The notes beneath the pieces were generated by a model. It was not told the DNA's origin and ran no database searches. It worked only from the letters and a program-made list of their open reading frames with translations. A program made the translations under genes and the position numbers. DNA of 64,000 nucleotides from Paramacrobiotus metropolitanus. Lineage: Eukaryota; Tardigrada; Eutardigrada; Parachela; Macrobiotidae. Every line of letters begins with the position of its first letter. Position 1 is the first letter of the stretch. Below are positions 54,537 through 62,525 of the stretch, piece by piece. The stretch is taken from positions 434,001 to 498,000 of the forward strand of contig NW_026570324.1 in the NCBI RefSeq assembly GCF_019649055.1, in the 5' to 3' direction.

Positions 54537-56116
54537 CCGAGTAGCACTGGGATATCCGCTTCGGTCGGCTGGACGTGGAATGTGTGGTGGCTAGTAAAGC
54601 CCTGCATTGTTACAGGTGCCGTACAGCAGTGTGACACTACGAAGGCGACTTGTCCGCCCACTCCAAGTATTTTGGTGTAATGTCCGAGGGGTTGCATCGT
54701 TAAACCGTTCCTCTCGCAAAACCGTTGTTCGATGAGCGAAGTCTCCGCTCCGGTATCTAACATCGCCATTGTGGGCGTGGATCCGACTTGGATTTCATGT
54801 GTCCAAGCTCGAACTGTTTTCGGTTTCTTATGCGTTCCCTTCTCAAAAGTTACTTCCCGTATCGTTGGTTTGATGGGAATTAGTGACACCGGTCCGTGGT
54901 CGGCTGGCTGTTGAGTTGAACTTTGTGTAAGTTCGACTCCGACTTCACCCGCTTCCTGTACCTCAGGTCGGTTAGCTACTCCGTCCTCCGGTAATTTGGC
55001 GGTTCGGAACCGTTGTGCCTGTGCCAGTATCCGTTCCTCTATTGAGGTGTTTGTTGGCCTCAATTTCGACCACATATAGTCGAGGTTCAGGAATGTTCGA
55101 GAACTGGCTATCGTTCTAGCTGGTCGCTCTTTTGGCTGGAAGAGGTCCGCTTCTCCTGGCCGAGAGTAAACGGGTACCTGTGCTCCCAATGGGACTGTTT
55201 CCCATTCTTCGACTTCTCCTTCCGATTCTTCGGTGAGGTCGATTGCTGCCATTGTCGCAGCGTATCTATCCGTTGCGCGTGCGGATGATACATTGGGGAA
55301 GTTTCTGTTGCCCCTGTGCGTGAATCGGCGTCCCGGTCCTCCGCGTCTTGGGCATCGTCTGGCCTGCTCGGTTGAGTTTATCCTCACCGGCAATCCGGTC
55401 CAACTTCCGTGGCCGGGCCGTACTACGTCACTTTGTGTGACGGACGGCGCAGTCGCTTTGTTCGCACTGCTTAGGTCGGGCAATTTCTGCGTTCCGACCT
55501 CCGACGTTCCAGCTTCGAATCGAGGGGCTGGGTCGGTCGCCTCGAGTGCTTGTTGCATCCCGGGCCACGCTTCGACGGTGCCATTGTTGGCGTACACGCC
55601 GAACTGAGCGGCTAACTTCCGAGCCGTCTCCGCCTCCTTTGTGGAGGCCGATATCGCCTTTGCGAAATCCTCCTCGGAGCTGTTTTCGTTCAGCCCGAGT
55701 AGTTGGAGGATGGTGGCTACCTGTTGGTAGCCTTCCTTTATCGTTGTAGGAAAGTTCGGTTCGTTCCGAGCTTCCGATGTTCCAGCGCCAAGTCGATGCG
55801 CTGGGTCAGTTCGGCCGGGCATTTCTTGCGTTCCGGTCCGGATCTCGATTTCTCCATTGTTGATGGAAATTCCGAGTTCGGCTGCCTTAATTCGAGCAGC
55901 TTCTGCCTCCTTTGTAGAGGCGGACAGTGCCGTAAGAAGTTCGTCTTCCGTGCAACTGATCCAATCCAGTCGTAATGTGTTTAGGACTGTTACGATCCGT
56001 TGTTGTAACGGATCTAAGTTCGGCTCGTTCCGGGAGGTTGGCGGCTGATTAGTGGGGTTATCCTTGTCCGGTGGTTCGGTCGGATGTTGGAGGTCGAATG
56101 AGTCACCGGAACTCAT
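54404..56116 (-). CDS. pro: aspartic protease ORF with internal duplication
   Basis: 570 codons. Residues ~28-115 and ~117-205 are a tandem duplication (both have ASTKEAE.AR..AA..G and end GAGTSEA/EAGTSEV). The retropepsin domain is at about 435-560: active site LDTGAE near 450, a hydrophobic ILGVGG flap-like segment and VLLGCDYL. Such enzymes cut Gag and Pol into mature proteins as dimers. The ATG (56116) overlaps the gag stop (ATGA), but the frame is entered earlier by the -1 shift signal at 56134-56128. Two hairpins with loop TTTGT (55632-55648, 55903-55923) sit at the same place in both halves of the duplication. Confidence 0.85.
   Translation of the reverse strand: MSSGDSFDLQHPTEPPDKDNPTNQPPTSRNEPNLDPLQQRIVTVLNTLRLDWISCTEDELLTALSASTKEAEAARIKAAELGISINNGEIEIRTGTQEMPGRTDPAHRLGAGTSEARNEPNFPTTIKEGYQQVATILQLLGLNENSSEEDFAKAISASTKEAETARKLAAQFGVYANNGTVEAWPGMQQALEATDPAPRFEAGTSEVGTQKLPDLSSANKATAPSVTQSDVVRPGHGSWTGLPVRINSTEQARRCPRRGGPGRRFTHRGNRNFPNVSSARATDRYAATMAAIDLTEESEGEVEEWETVPLGAQVPVYSRPGEADLFQPKERPARTIASSRTFLNLDYMWSKLRPTNTSIEERILAQAQRFRTAKLPEDGVANRPEVQEAGEVGVELTQSSTQQPADHGPVSLIPIKPTIREVTFEKGTHKKPKTVRAWTHEIQVGSTPTMAMLDTGAETSLIEQRFCERNGLTMQPLGHYTKILGVGGQVAFVVSHCCTAPVTMQGFTSHHTFHVQPTEADIPVLLGCDYLHSKFTFILTPIPIPEQPEGKTVVQSIPIPERPLCDRIER
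54913..54939. repeat. 11-pair hairpin, loop TGTGT, inside protease ORF
   Basis: Stem GAGTTGAACTT with one G-T, loop TGTGT. Confidence 0.85.
55994..56014. repeat. 8-bp perfect hairpin, loop GTTGT
   Basis: Stem GATCCGTT, loop GTTGT, in protease ORF coding sequence. Confidence 0.8.
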
Positions 56117-56134
56117 CGACCTTGGGCGTTTCCC
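56092..56134 (-). promoter_or_regulatory. -1 ribosomal frameshift signal between gag and protease
   Basis: On the sense strand the gag frame reads G GGA AAC (56134-56128), a classical X XXY YYZ slippery heptamer in the correct phase. Six bases later an 11-bp stem begins (GGTCGATGAGT, 56121-56111; loop TCCGGTG; one bulged T on the return strand, ending 56092). The -1 frame is closed by a TAA at about 56142 just upstream and continues into the protease frame. The gag stop lies 15 nt after the heptamer. Confidence 0.9.
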
Positions 56135-57705
56135 GGGGAGTTACTCCGAGCCGGCCCATTGTTGGGTGGCGTCGAGTTTAACGACTGGCGGGGCGGCAAC
56201 GGTTCTCTGTATGCCGGGGAACCTTGTCGGTTCCCGCCGCTATTGTTGCGGTTTCCGCCATTCCCCCGCCCGGGCGACCGGTTTCCATTGCCGGGGCTAC
56301 CCGAGCCACCAGCCTGTTGCTGGCGAAGACGTGGCGGTGGCACGATGTCCTTCCAGAAGGGATTCACCGAGCCTACCGGGCCATTCGTCGAGTATCGGCG
56401 GTACCAGTCGTCGTACCACCGAAGGTTCGGATTGTTATCCGAACCATAGATGCAGCGCGACTCGTCATGGTTATTGAACATGCAGTGCCTGCACCGGAAA
56501 GTCTTATCCTTCGTCCACTGGAAGAAGGCCGCTTCCATCTTATCGACGTACGATGTTCCTTGCCGAGCACCTTGTTGTGCCTGGGGAGGTCGGTTGCCTT
56601 GTGGGCCGCCGCCTCCGCCGCGGTTAGGGAAGTTCCCACGGCCGCGGTTCCCGCCGCCGCGCCCTTTTCCGCGACCATAACCTCCGCCGCCGTATCCTTG
56701 TGGGGGATACTGTCCGTAAGCGGAGTACCCCTGGTTCGAGTTTTGTCCGTAACCAAAACCTGTGTTGTTTTGGTTACCGCCCGAACTATAACCTGGGCCG
56801 CCGTAGTTGTTAACGGGGGCTCCAACTCCAGGTGCTGGGGGATTCAGGTTCGCTGCTGCCGCGCCTGCCCACGTCTGTTGCTGGACTGGTGCTTGTTGCA
56901 CCGGTGGCGTCGGAGCCGGACTTAGTTGTCCGTATTGTGCCGTTGGAGTCTGGTATCCCGGCATCATGTGTGGCTGATATCCGGTCTGTTGTGGTATCGC
57001 CGGAGGTGGAGTCGGGACAGGTGCAGGTGTTGCTGCCCGAACTCTAGCGTAGTCGCTGTCACGCGACTTGCGTACCTCGTACATTTCCTTGCCGTTGACG
57101 AAGTCCCGTAAATAGTCGCGGAACTCGATCGGCGTTGACGGCATCCTGATTTCCAGGGCCGCCCGCAGTTGGGGCTCATGAACGTTCTCCTTAAGGTGGT
57201 ACAGTATGATTTGGTCTGTGACCGTCGGGACTTGGGACTTCATGAACATCATTGCGTCGTAGTATTGTTCCGGCGTTTTTTCGCCGAAACGGAATATCCG
57301 TTTGTTAATCCTGGATATCATGTTCACTTCTTTGTTTTTGTCCGCAAATCTCTGCTCGAATTTGGTCAGCCATAAGTTGACTGGCCATCCGCCGAGTGGT
57401 TCTCCGGCGGCTTCGAGAGTATGCCATTCTTTCGCTTGGCCGTCCAGTTCGGCTATCAAGTCGGACATGAAGGTCTGATCGTCTTCATACCATCGTTGGG
57501 CTTGACGATACAGGCTTCGGATTTGCTTAAGCCACCCATGAAGTTTGGTGTGGTCCCCGTCGAACGGTGGTAAGGGTTGCCGACGTCCGTGGGCTATTGC
57601 TCGTACCAAAGCAACGTGCGCTGGGTTTTGTTCCAGGGGAGTTGGGTGTGCCGCCGGCGCAGCTTGTTGTGCAGCCGGGGCGGGTGGTGGATTGACGTAT
57701 GGCAT
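56113..57705 (-). CDS. gag: Gag with CCHC zinc knuckle
   Basis: 530 codons from ATG 57705; the frame is open a further ~360 nt upstream, overlapping the end of ORF1 in the -1 frame. The capsid-like helical region (residues ~45-200; KLHGWLKQIRSLYRQAQRWY) is followed by a Pro/Gln-rich and Gly/Arg-rich RNA-binding stretch (RGGGNRGRG) and a CCHC knuckle C-x2-C-x4-H-x4-C (CRHCMFNNHDESRC, ~402-415). It builds the particle and binds RNA. The last codons hold the frameshift signal to protease. Confidence 0.88.
   Translation of the reverse strand: MPYVNPPPAPAAQQAAPAAHPTPLEQNPAHVALVRAIAHGRRQPLPPFDGDHTKLHGWLKQIRSLYRQAQRWYEDDQTFMSDLIAELDGQAKEWHTLEAAGEPLGGWPVNLWLTKFEQRFADKNKEVNMISRINKRIFRFGEKTPEQYYDAMMFMKSQVPTVTDQIILYHLKENVHEPQLRAALEIRMPSTPIEFRDYLRDFVNGKEMYEVRKSRDSDYARVRAATPAPVPTPPPAIPQQTGYQPHMMPGYQTPTAQYGQLSPAPTPPVQQAPVQQQTWAGAAAANLNPPAPGVGAPVNNYGGPGYSSGGNQNNTGFGYGQNSNQGYSAYGQYPPQGYGGGGYGRGKGRGGGNRGRGNFPNRGGGGGPQGNRPPQAQQGARQGTSYVDKMEAAFFQWTKDKTFRCRHCMFNNHDESRCIYGSDNNPNLRWYDDWYRRYSTNGPVGSVNPFWKDIVPPPRLRQQQAGGSGSPGNGNRSPGRGNGGNRNNSGGNRQGSPAYREPLPPRQSLNSTPPNNGPARSNSPGNAQGR
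56749..56777. repeat. 11-bp perfect hairpin inside gag
   Basis: Stem GTAACCAAAAC, loop CTGTGTT (contains TGTGT). Confidence 0.85.
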
Positions 57706-60700
57706 GTGACCTTGTTGGTCTTCGTACGCCTCCTGTTGGTAGGCATCGTCGTCATGGCCTTCGTATCCGTCCTGTTGCGGATGCCGAGCCTGAGCCTGGT
57801 CTGCGTGACGAGGCTGTTGCGGCTGTCCTCCATACTGTTGTGGAGGGGCGCTCGGTTTTGTCTCGGCGCCTGCGGGTAGAATCCACTCGGTTGGTCGTGG
57901 ACTCTTCCATACCGGTCGGGCTGTGTTCCCTGAGCCGGCATCCGACTCTGTGTAAGTCGGTTTGGAGGCCTCCGGCCTTGTTGATCGGAGCTGTCTTCTC
58001 CGTTTCGTCCGTCCTGCTGCTGGTCGGCCGTGTTGAATGACCGAGCTCGCCCGCGTTCAAGGTCGAACTGCGGGTTCTGGCGGAGCAAGTTCGGGTTGGA
58101 ATTCGTCCGTGGTGGCCGGTATGCCTCCATGCCAGGTCTTGGTGGCTGGATTGGGAGACGTTCGGCGTTTGTCGTCCGGTCTCCTCTGGCATTAGGTACC
58201 GGCGCGTACATTGTTGTTCGCGTCGCGTACGAGGTGCTGGTGTATGCACCGGCCGACGTCGTCGTCGGCACGTTCGACGTTGGTACTCGTGGTACCGCGG
58301 TCGACGTATTGTGTTCCGGTTCCGGAGCACTCGGTACTGTTGGTGGCTGTGGGATTGTTCCCACACTCGGGTCAGTGGTTATGACTCCGACGAAGTAGGA
58401 GGTGTTGTTCTCCTTCTTCACCATTTCTTGAGATGGGTTAATACCCCACAGGATGTCACTGATTGTTCGTGACGGCTGTTGATCCTGTGCCATGGACGTC
58501 CGGTATGAAGGAGGTTCAGCCCGACTTTGCTCCCGGTATGAAGGGAGTTCAACCTGGCTTTGTTCCAGGTGTGAGGTAAGTTCGACCTGGCTTTGTTCCA
58601 GGTGTTTCTTTTCCTCCCTCAGGCACCGTGTTTCGGTGTCCATCTCGTCCATTTGCCTCATCATTTCCGTGAGGTTGCGGGCGGCTTGTTCGCCGAATTC
58701 GTACAGCTCGGTTTCACGGGCCTCCAGGTAAAGGATGCGGCTGTGTTGCGCCTCGTTTACCTTTTGGGCCTCGTTCAAGTTGTATTCCAATTGGGCTCGG
58801 AGTTTTTGTTCCTCCTTAAGGACTTTGTTCAGTCCATGGACCTGGTCGGCTAGCTGAGCGTTTGCCTCCACTAGGTCGACATCGGCCGTCCTTTGGTTAG
58901 GAAAGCCCATGTCCCGAGCGTTCTCATCGATGAACCGTCGTCCCATTCTGGTGAAGACAAGTTCGATTTCCGACTCGAGCTCGTCAACTCTGTGCGTTAG
59001 GCGGTCGATCTCGTCGTCGGCCTTCTTTAATTCCACCACATATCTATCGACTTCGTTTCGATAGACCTCGGCCTCTTCATTGGCCGTATTGAGTTGCTGG
59101 TGGAACGCTCCGGCTGCCTGCTCCGACTCGACCGATGCAGTTTGTACATCGGCCAGGTCTTTCTGGGCTTCTTCAAGCGCTTTGTTCGCTTCGGCGAGTT
59201 CTCGGTTTAACTCGTGGACCGCATCCATAGATCGATCCAACGTGCCTTTAAGTGTAGTGACTTCGTCGATGTCGTGCCGACACGGTTGGTCGGTACGCTT
59301 CAATATGGCATTCAGCCGGTCGATTTCCCGTTGTTGGATGGCGATGCCTTTGTTGGCGTCGGCCATTTCGCGTTCGCATTTGCTTCGTTCGAGCCGATGG
59401 GTATCTTCCGAGTTTCGGAGCGATTTTCCCGCCGAGTCGATAATTCTGTCTGCCAAAGCGATCTGAGTGATCAATCTACGGCATCTCGAGCGGAGTAGGT
59501 CGACGTCTACGATCCTTTCGGGCGGTGTTGCCGCTATCCACTTCTCGGCCGTATATTCGAGTGAAGTGGCCTGATGAGTGAGGTCGTCCTTGTTGGACCC
59601 CAGTGGCATCGTGAAGAATCCGTCCGCACTATTCGGTCTTGACGCTGTTGTTGCGTCAAAGACTTCGTTTGTCGGTGACGGAGTACTACCGAGTTCGCCC
59701 GTTTCAAACATCGGTGGTGACGATCTGATTTTCAGGTCGACAGGTCGACTTTGTGTCGCCTTAGTCGACTTCACCGTTTGTTGAGCTTCAGTTACTCGAG
59801 TCGACTCGCGTCCGGTTGGCGAAGGTCGGCTTAACGGTGAGATAACCTGTTCACTGGGTGCTGGTATGCTGGTCGGCGATCCGGTTGGGTGAGGGCCGCT
59901 TCGTGGCGGTACCTCGGAATCTTTCGTTCCATTTGGTGATTTGGTTGGCTGGACGGTCGCATCCGACTTTGTGTCGGGTGGTTGCCGTTCCAGGCTAGTC
60001 GATTGGCTGTTGCCGACTTCCTTCTGTGGATCCGCCGTGGTCGGTTTCGGCTGACCGACCTTCACAATTGGTGAAATCCTTCCGACCTGTGTGGTCGGTT
60101 GGACATTGCCGACTTCTGTTGTCGGTTTTTCCATTCCGGTCGAGGTCGGTTGTTCGGCCTCCCGGGTTTGTGGCAGGTCGGCCTGCTGTTGGTCGACTTC
60201 TTTTCCCGGAGGTCGGTCGACCGTTTGTTGGTCGGCCACCATAGTCGGTTGTTGTTCACCGACTTCCTTGGTCGGAGATTTTCGCTCGGCCTGTGTGGTC
60301 GGCGATTGCCTTCCGACTTGGTTAGTCGGAATGTCCGTGTTGGGCGAGGTCGGCTTCAGCACTCCTACCGTCCTGTTGGGTGATTGCCGTCCGAGCTCGG
60401 TTGCCTTTGTGACTACCGAGCCATGAGCTCTGTGTGAGCTCGACTCCAAGTCGGCATGAGACAATGTGGTCTCAGCCTGCAGCTGTTCCACATCCACCCC
60501 GGTCGGGTGGGACGGGGCTGCTGTGTCAGCTGGGGCTTCCAGGAATGTTTTATCCCGGGCGTCCTCGAAACTGTCGTCCGATGTCGGATTCGAGTCGGCT
60601 AGGAGGATGCGTTCGTTGCGTCTCTCCTTTGCTTCGGCCGACTTAGTCGAGTCGGTGGAGGATGGCTGACTTTTGTCTTGACCGGCGTACCGGAGTGAGT

Positions 60701-60779
60701 ACTTCCCGGTCATATTCGCACGCCGAGAATAGTCCGTGTTGAACTTTCTCGCGTATTGATCCTCTCGGGGATTCGACAT
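57594..60779 (-). CDS. coiled-coil protein (ORF1)
   Basis: About 1061 residues from ATG 60779 (MSNPREDQYARKF); the upstream TTG start is not needed. Residues ~90-400 are disordered, Thr/Pro/Gln-rich and full of PTTQ/PT(T/K)EV repeats. Residues ~430-760 form a long coiled coil (RLITQIALADRIIDSAGKSL ... LEEAQKDLADVQTASVESEQ). Then comes a tandem HLEQSQVEL repeat (DNA 58501-58605) and a Gln/Arg-rich tail. The last ~80 codons look out of frame, while the -1 frame there looks coding and leads into gag. This suggests an ORF1-gag fusion by frameshift, or an indel around 57840-57870. First ORF of the element; possible particle or RNA-binding role. Confidence 0.7.
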   Translation of the reverse strand: MSNPREDQYARKFNTDYSRRANMTGKYSLRYAGQDKSQPSSTDSTKSAEAKERRNERILLADSNPTSDDSFEDARDKTFLEAPADTAAPSHPTGVDVEQLQAETTLSHADLESSSHRAHGSVVTKATELGRQSPNRTVGVLKPTSPNTDIPTNQVGRQSPTTQAERKSPTKEVGEQQPTMVADQQTVDRPPGKEVDQQQADLPQTREAEQPTSTGMEKPTTEVGNVQPTTQVGRISPIVKVGQPKPTTADPQKEVGNSQSTSLERQPPDTKSDATVQPTKSPNGTKDSEVPPRSGPHPTGSPTSIPAPSEQVISPLSRPSPTGRESTRVTEAQQTVKSTKATQSRPVDLKIRSSPPMFETGELGSTPSPTNEVFDATTASRPNSADGFFTMPLGSNKDDLTHQATSLEYTAEKWIAATPPERIVDVDLLRSRCRRLITQIALADRIIDSAGKSLRNSEDTHRLERSKCEREMADANKGIAIQQREIDRLNAILKRTDQPCRHDIDEVTTLKGTLDRSMDAVHELNRELAEANKALEEAQKDLADVQTASVESEQAAGAFHQQLNTANEEAEVYRNEVDRYVVELKKADDEIDRLTHRVDELESEIELVFTRMGRRFIDENARDMGFPNQRTADVDLVEANAQLADQVHGLNKVLKEEQKLRAQLEYNLNEAQKVNEAQHSRILYLEARETELYEFGEQAARNLTEMMRQMDEMDTETRCLREEKKHLEQSQVELTSHLEQSQVELPSYREQSRAEPPSYRTSMAQDQQPSRTISDILWGINPSQEMVKKENNTSYFVGVITTDPSVGTIPQPPTVPSAPEPEHNTSTAVPRVPTSNVPTTTSAGAYTSTSYATRTTMYAPVPNARGDRTTNAERLPIQPPRPGMEAYRPPRTNSNPNLLRQNPQFDLERGRARSFNTADQQQDGRNGEDSSDQQGRRPPNRLTQSRMPAQGTQPDRYGRVHDQPSGFYPQAPRQNRAPLHNSMEDSRNSLVTQTRLRLGIRNRTDTKAMTTMPTNRRRTKTNKVTCHTSIHHPPRLHNKLRRRHTQLPWNKTQRTLLWYEQ
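58552..58603. repeat. duplicated hairpin, loop CTTTGTT
   Basis: 58552-58570 and 58585-58603 carry the same 6-bp stem ACCTGG and loop CTTTGTT, one in each copy of the ORF1 tandem repeat. The same loop with other stems recurs at 44056-44070 (CCCG), 51555-51569 (GCAG) and 59175-59191 (AAGCG). Confidence 0.8.
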
Positions 60780-60842
60780 TGTTGTCAAGTCGGGTCGACT
60801 CTGGTGGAGCCTCAAGGGTTTAATCAGTTAGAAAGAGAAAGT

Positions 60843-60870
60843 CGAACAATCTTCTGTGTGAAGATGTTCG
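60843..60870. repeat. 11-pair hairpin, loop TGTGT, in leader
   Basis: Stem ATCTTC continued after one bulged A by CGAAC, loop TGTGT; 64 nt upstream of the ORF1 ATG. Confidence 0.85.
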
Positions 60871-62075
60871 GCAAAATCAGGAACGTCTTTTTTTTCGGGA
60901 ACTTCCAAGGGTCAGGAACGTCCGGTGAGATGTTGTTGTTGTTGTTGATGTGTCTGTTGGTGACTCAGTACACAGGGTATTAATATACAGTACGATGGTA
61001 CAGTACAGTACGTAATAGTAGTACGGTGTAGTACGTCCTATGTTACTGTGCTGACCAGTGTGACGTAACAGGTTAAGTGGTCTTGCACTTCTGCCTACGT
61101 CACAGAATGCGAGCCGCGTGCAAAATTTGCAAAAAACGATGAATCACGCCTATGTTAAGCTATGGGAACTTTCCCCTGCACGCTGATTGGCTGCCTCTTA
61201 AGTACTGATAAGCGGTCGTTATGACGTCACAAGGAAGTTCGAGAATTTTCGCGCTATTTTCCGCAAGAAAAACAAATTATTTTAGGTCGGCTAGAAAGTT
61301 TATCTAGTCGGATTTTGAAATTTTTAACCGTTAAAAATTAGTTTTGTTAATTAAGAAAATTTTCTGGTGGTCGAAACACCGTTAGAAATCAAAATGAAGA
61401 GAATTTCCGACCTGTTGCCGGTTAGCCTTTGTCTGACTGTCTAGACAGGATCGTTGACCTAGCAGGTCGGTTCTCGACCAAAAGCAAAATTCCGAGTCGG
61501 TTTCTCCGTCAGAAATTACTTTTTAACCGTTAGAAAATTTAGATCTACGGCTAGAAATAGTTTTCTACCGCTAGAAAATGAAAAGCCGACCTAGTTTCGG
61601 CTGAAATCGACCTACAACCGTGACTTTACCAGTGTCGGTGTCGGTGTCGGTTCCACTCGATTTCCTCCGTCCGAGGTCGGAAATCCGTCGTTTCCGAGCT
61701 GAAATCCGCAAGTAAAGTTGCGGGTCGCTGTTCAAAGCGAAGGTCCCCGTATTATTGGATTAATCCTATCGCTCTGCAGACTCTCGTTCGAGTCTGATCC
61801 GTCAGTTGGGAGAAGAAAATGTCCGTACGTTCGGGAAACTGAGATTCCGCTCTTCAGTGTGGAAGAGACCAAGGAACTGTGCTCACCAGCTGGGTAGGAA
61901 TCACTTCAGTGATCCCCGTTTTCCTCAGCTGTAAGACGATGCGACCGTTCTGATCAAAGTCAAGGGCAGAGATTGCTTCAGCAATCAATCTGACAGTGAC
62001 TTTCAGGTTCTTCACGAGTTCTCCGTAATTTGAGCCTTCACCGTCTCCTCAAAGGGTCCGTTGGAAGAAAACCAA

Positions 62076-62090
62076 ACGATTCTGCTACCA
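62076..62090 (-). promoter_or_regulatory. primer-binding site
   Basis: Immediately after the 5' LTR the sense strand reads TGGTAGCAGAATCG. The first ten bases fit the 3' end of animal initiator tRNA-Met (CUGCUACCA), a primer also used by yeast Ty3. Beyond ten bases the match fails. Confidence 0.7.
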
Positions 62091-62525
62091 TGTAACAGGC
62101 AAGCGCGAGGAGATCACGAGTGATGCTTTATTGTACAAATAAAGGAACAATACTGCGTAATAGCAGGGAATGCAAGAACAAAGCACTGATGGCTAAGCAA
62201 GTGAATGCTAGAAAAGGCTCTTGAGCGTCCGTCAAGGCGTGAAAGAAGCAACTGACGGCAAGCACGTGCTGTGTGCCATCAGCTGTGTGATGATGCGCAG
62301 ACTGGACTCAATCCAACGCGAGCGTATGAACGCTGAGTCATACTGCGAGAGAGGGACGAGAGAGCAAGTATGCTCAGTGTGTGCGCCGCGTATATCCGCT
62401 TCAGCGGATATGAGTGCAGTGCAGCAGCACACGTACGTACAGCGAGAGAGGCGATACGGCAAGCATGAGTGCAAACACGTCCATGGTGGGCCGTATGCAC
62501 CAGGCGCAGTCGTGTGCCTCTGACA
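62091..62525 (-). repeat. 5' LTR of giant element
   Basis: 435 bp; near-identical to 32090-32527. Sense strand TGTCAGAGGC...TGTTACA. Contains the TTCA-loop hairpin at 62392-62411 and a sense-strand AATAAA at 62132-62127. Confidence 0.92.

Larger units (their letters stand above)
60780..62090 (-). other. leader (5' untranslated region) of giant element
   Basis: 1.3 kb between the 5' LTR and the ORF1 ATG without a credible frame. Holds hairpins at 61967-61992 (stem GATTGC, loop TTCA), 61897-61916 (stem GGAATCAC, loop TTCA), 61850-61867 (stem CTCTTC, loop AGTGTG), 61777-61796 (stem CAGACTC) and 60843-60870. The TTCA loops match the LTR hairpin, so the packaging or dimerisation signal may lie here. 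Confidence 0.65.
32090..62525 (-). mobile_element. giant (30.4 kb) Ty3/gypsy-type LTR retrotransposon
   Basis: Two direct LTRs (32090-32527, 62091-62525) bracket a minus-strand element. Order on the sense strand: primer-binding site, 1.3-kb leader, coiled-coil ORF1, gag, protease, two acidic frames, RT/RNase H/integrase, four more ORFs with about 3700 codons, and a 3.3-kb 3' non-coding region. RT-RNase H-integrase order and the integrase C-terminal module place it in Ty3/gypsy. LTRs are about 98% identical (some 7 substitutions and 2 indels). No target-site duplication is visible (GGTTA left, AAATA right) and no strong polypurine tract abuts the 3' LTR. Its size matches the giant class known from planarian Burro elements; the extra ORFs resemble nothing I know. 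Confidence 0.9.

Noticed and set aside
57594-58066. Canonical slippery heptamer in the ORF1-gag overlap
   Set aside because: I checked the ORF1 frame through the overlap and found no X XXY YYZ match, so the frame change there is left unexplained.
33187-60983. Many 60-230-codon plus-strand frames across the giant element
   Set aside because: They mirror the long minus-strand ORFs and share their codon periodicity; no independent domain seen.
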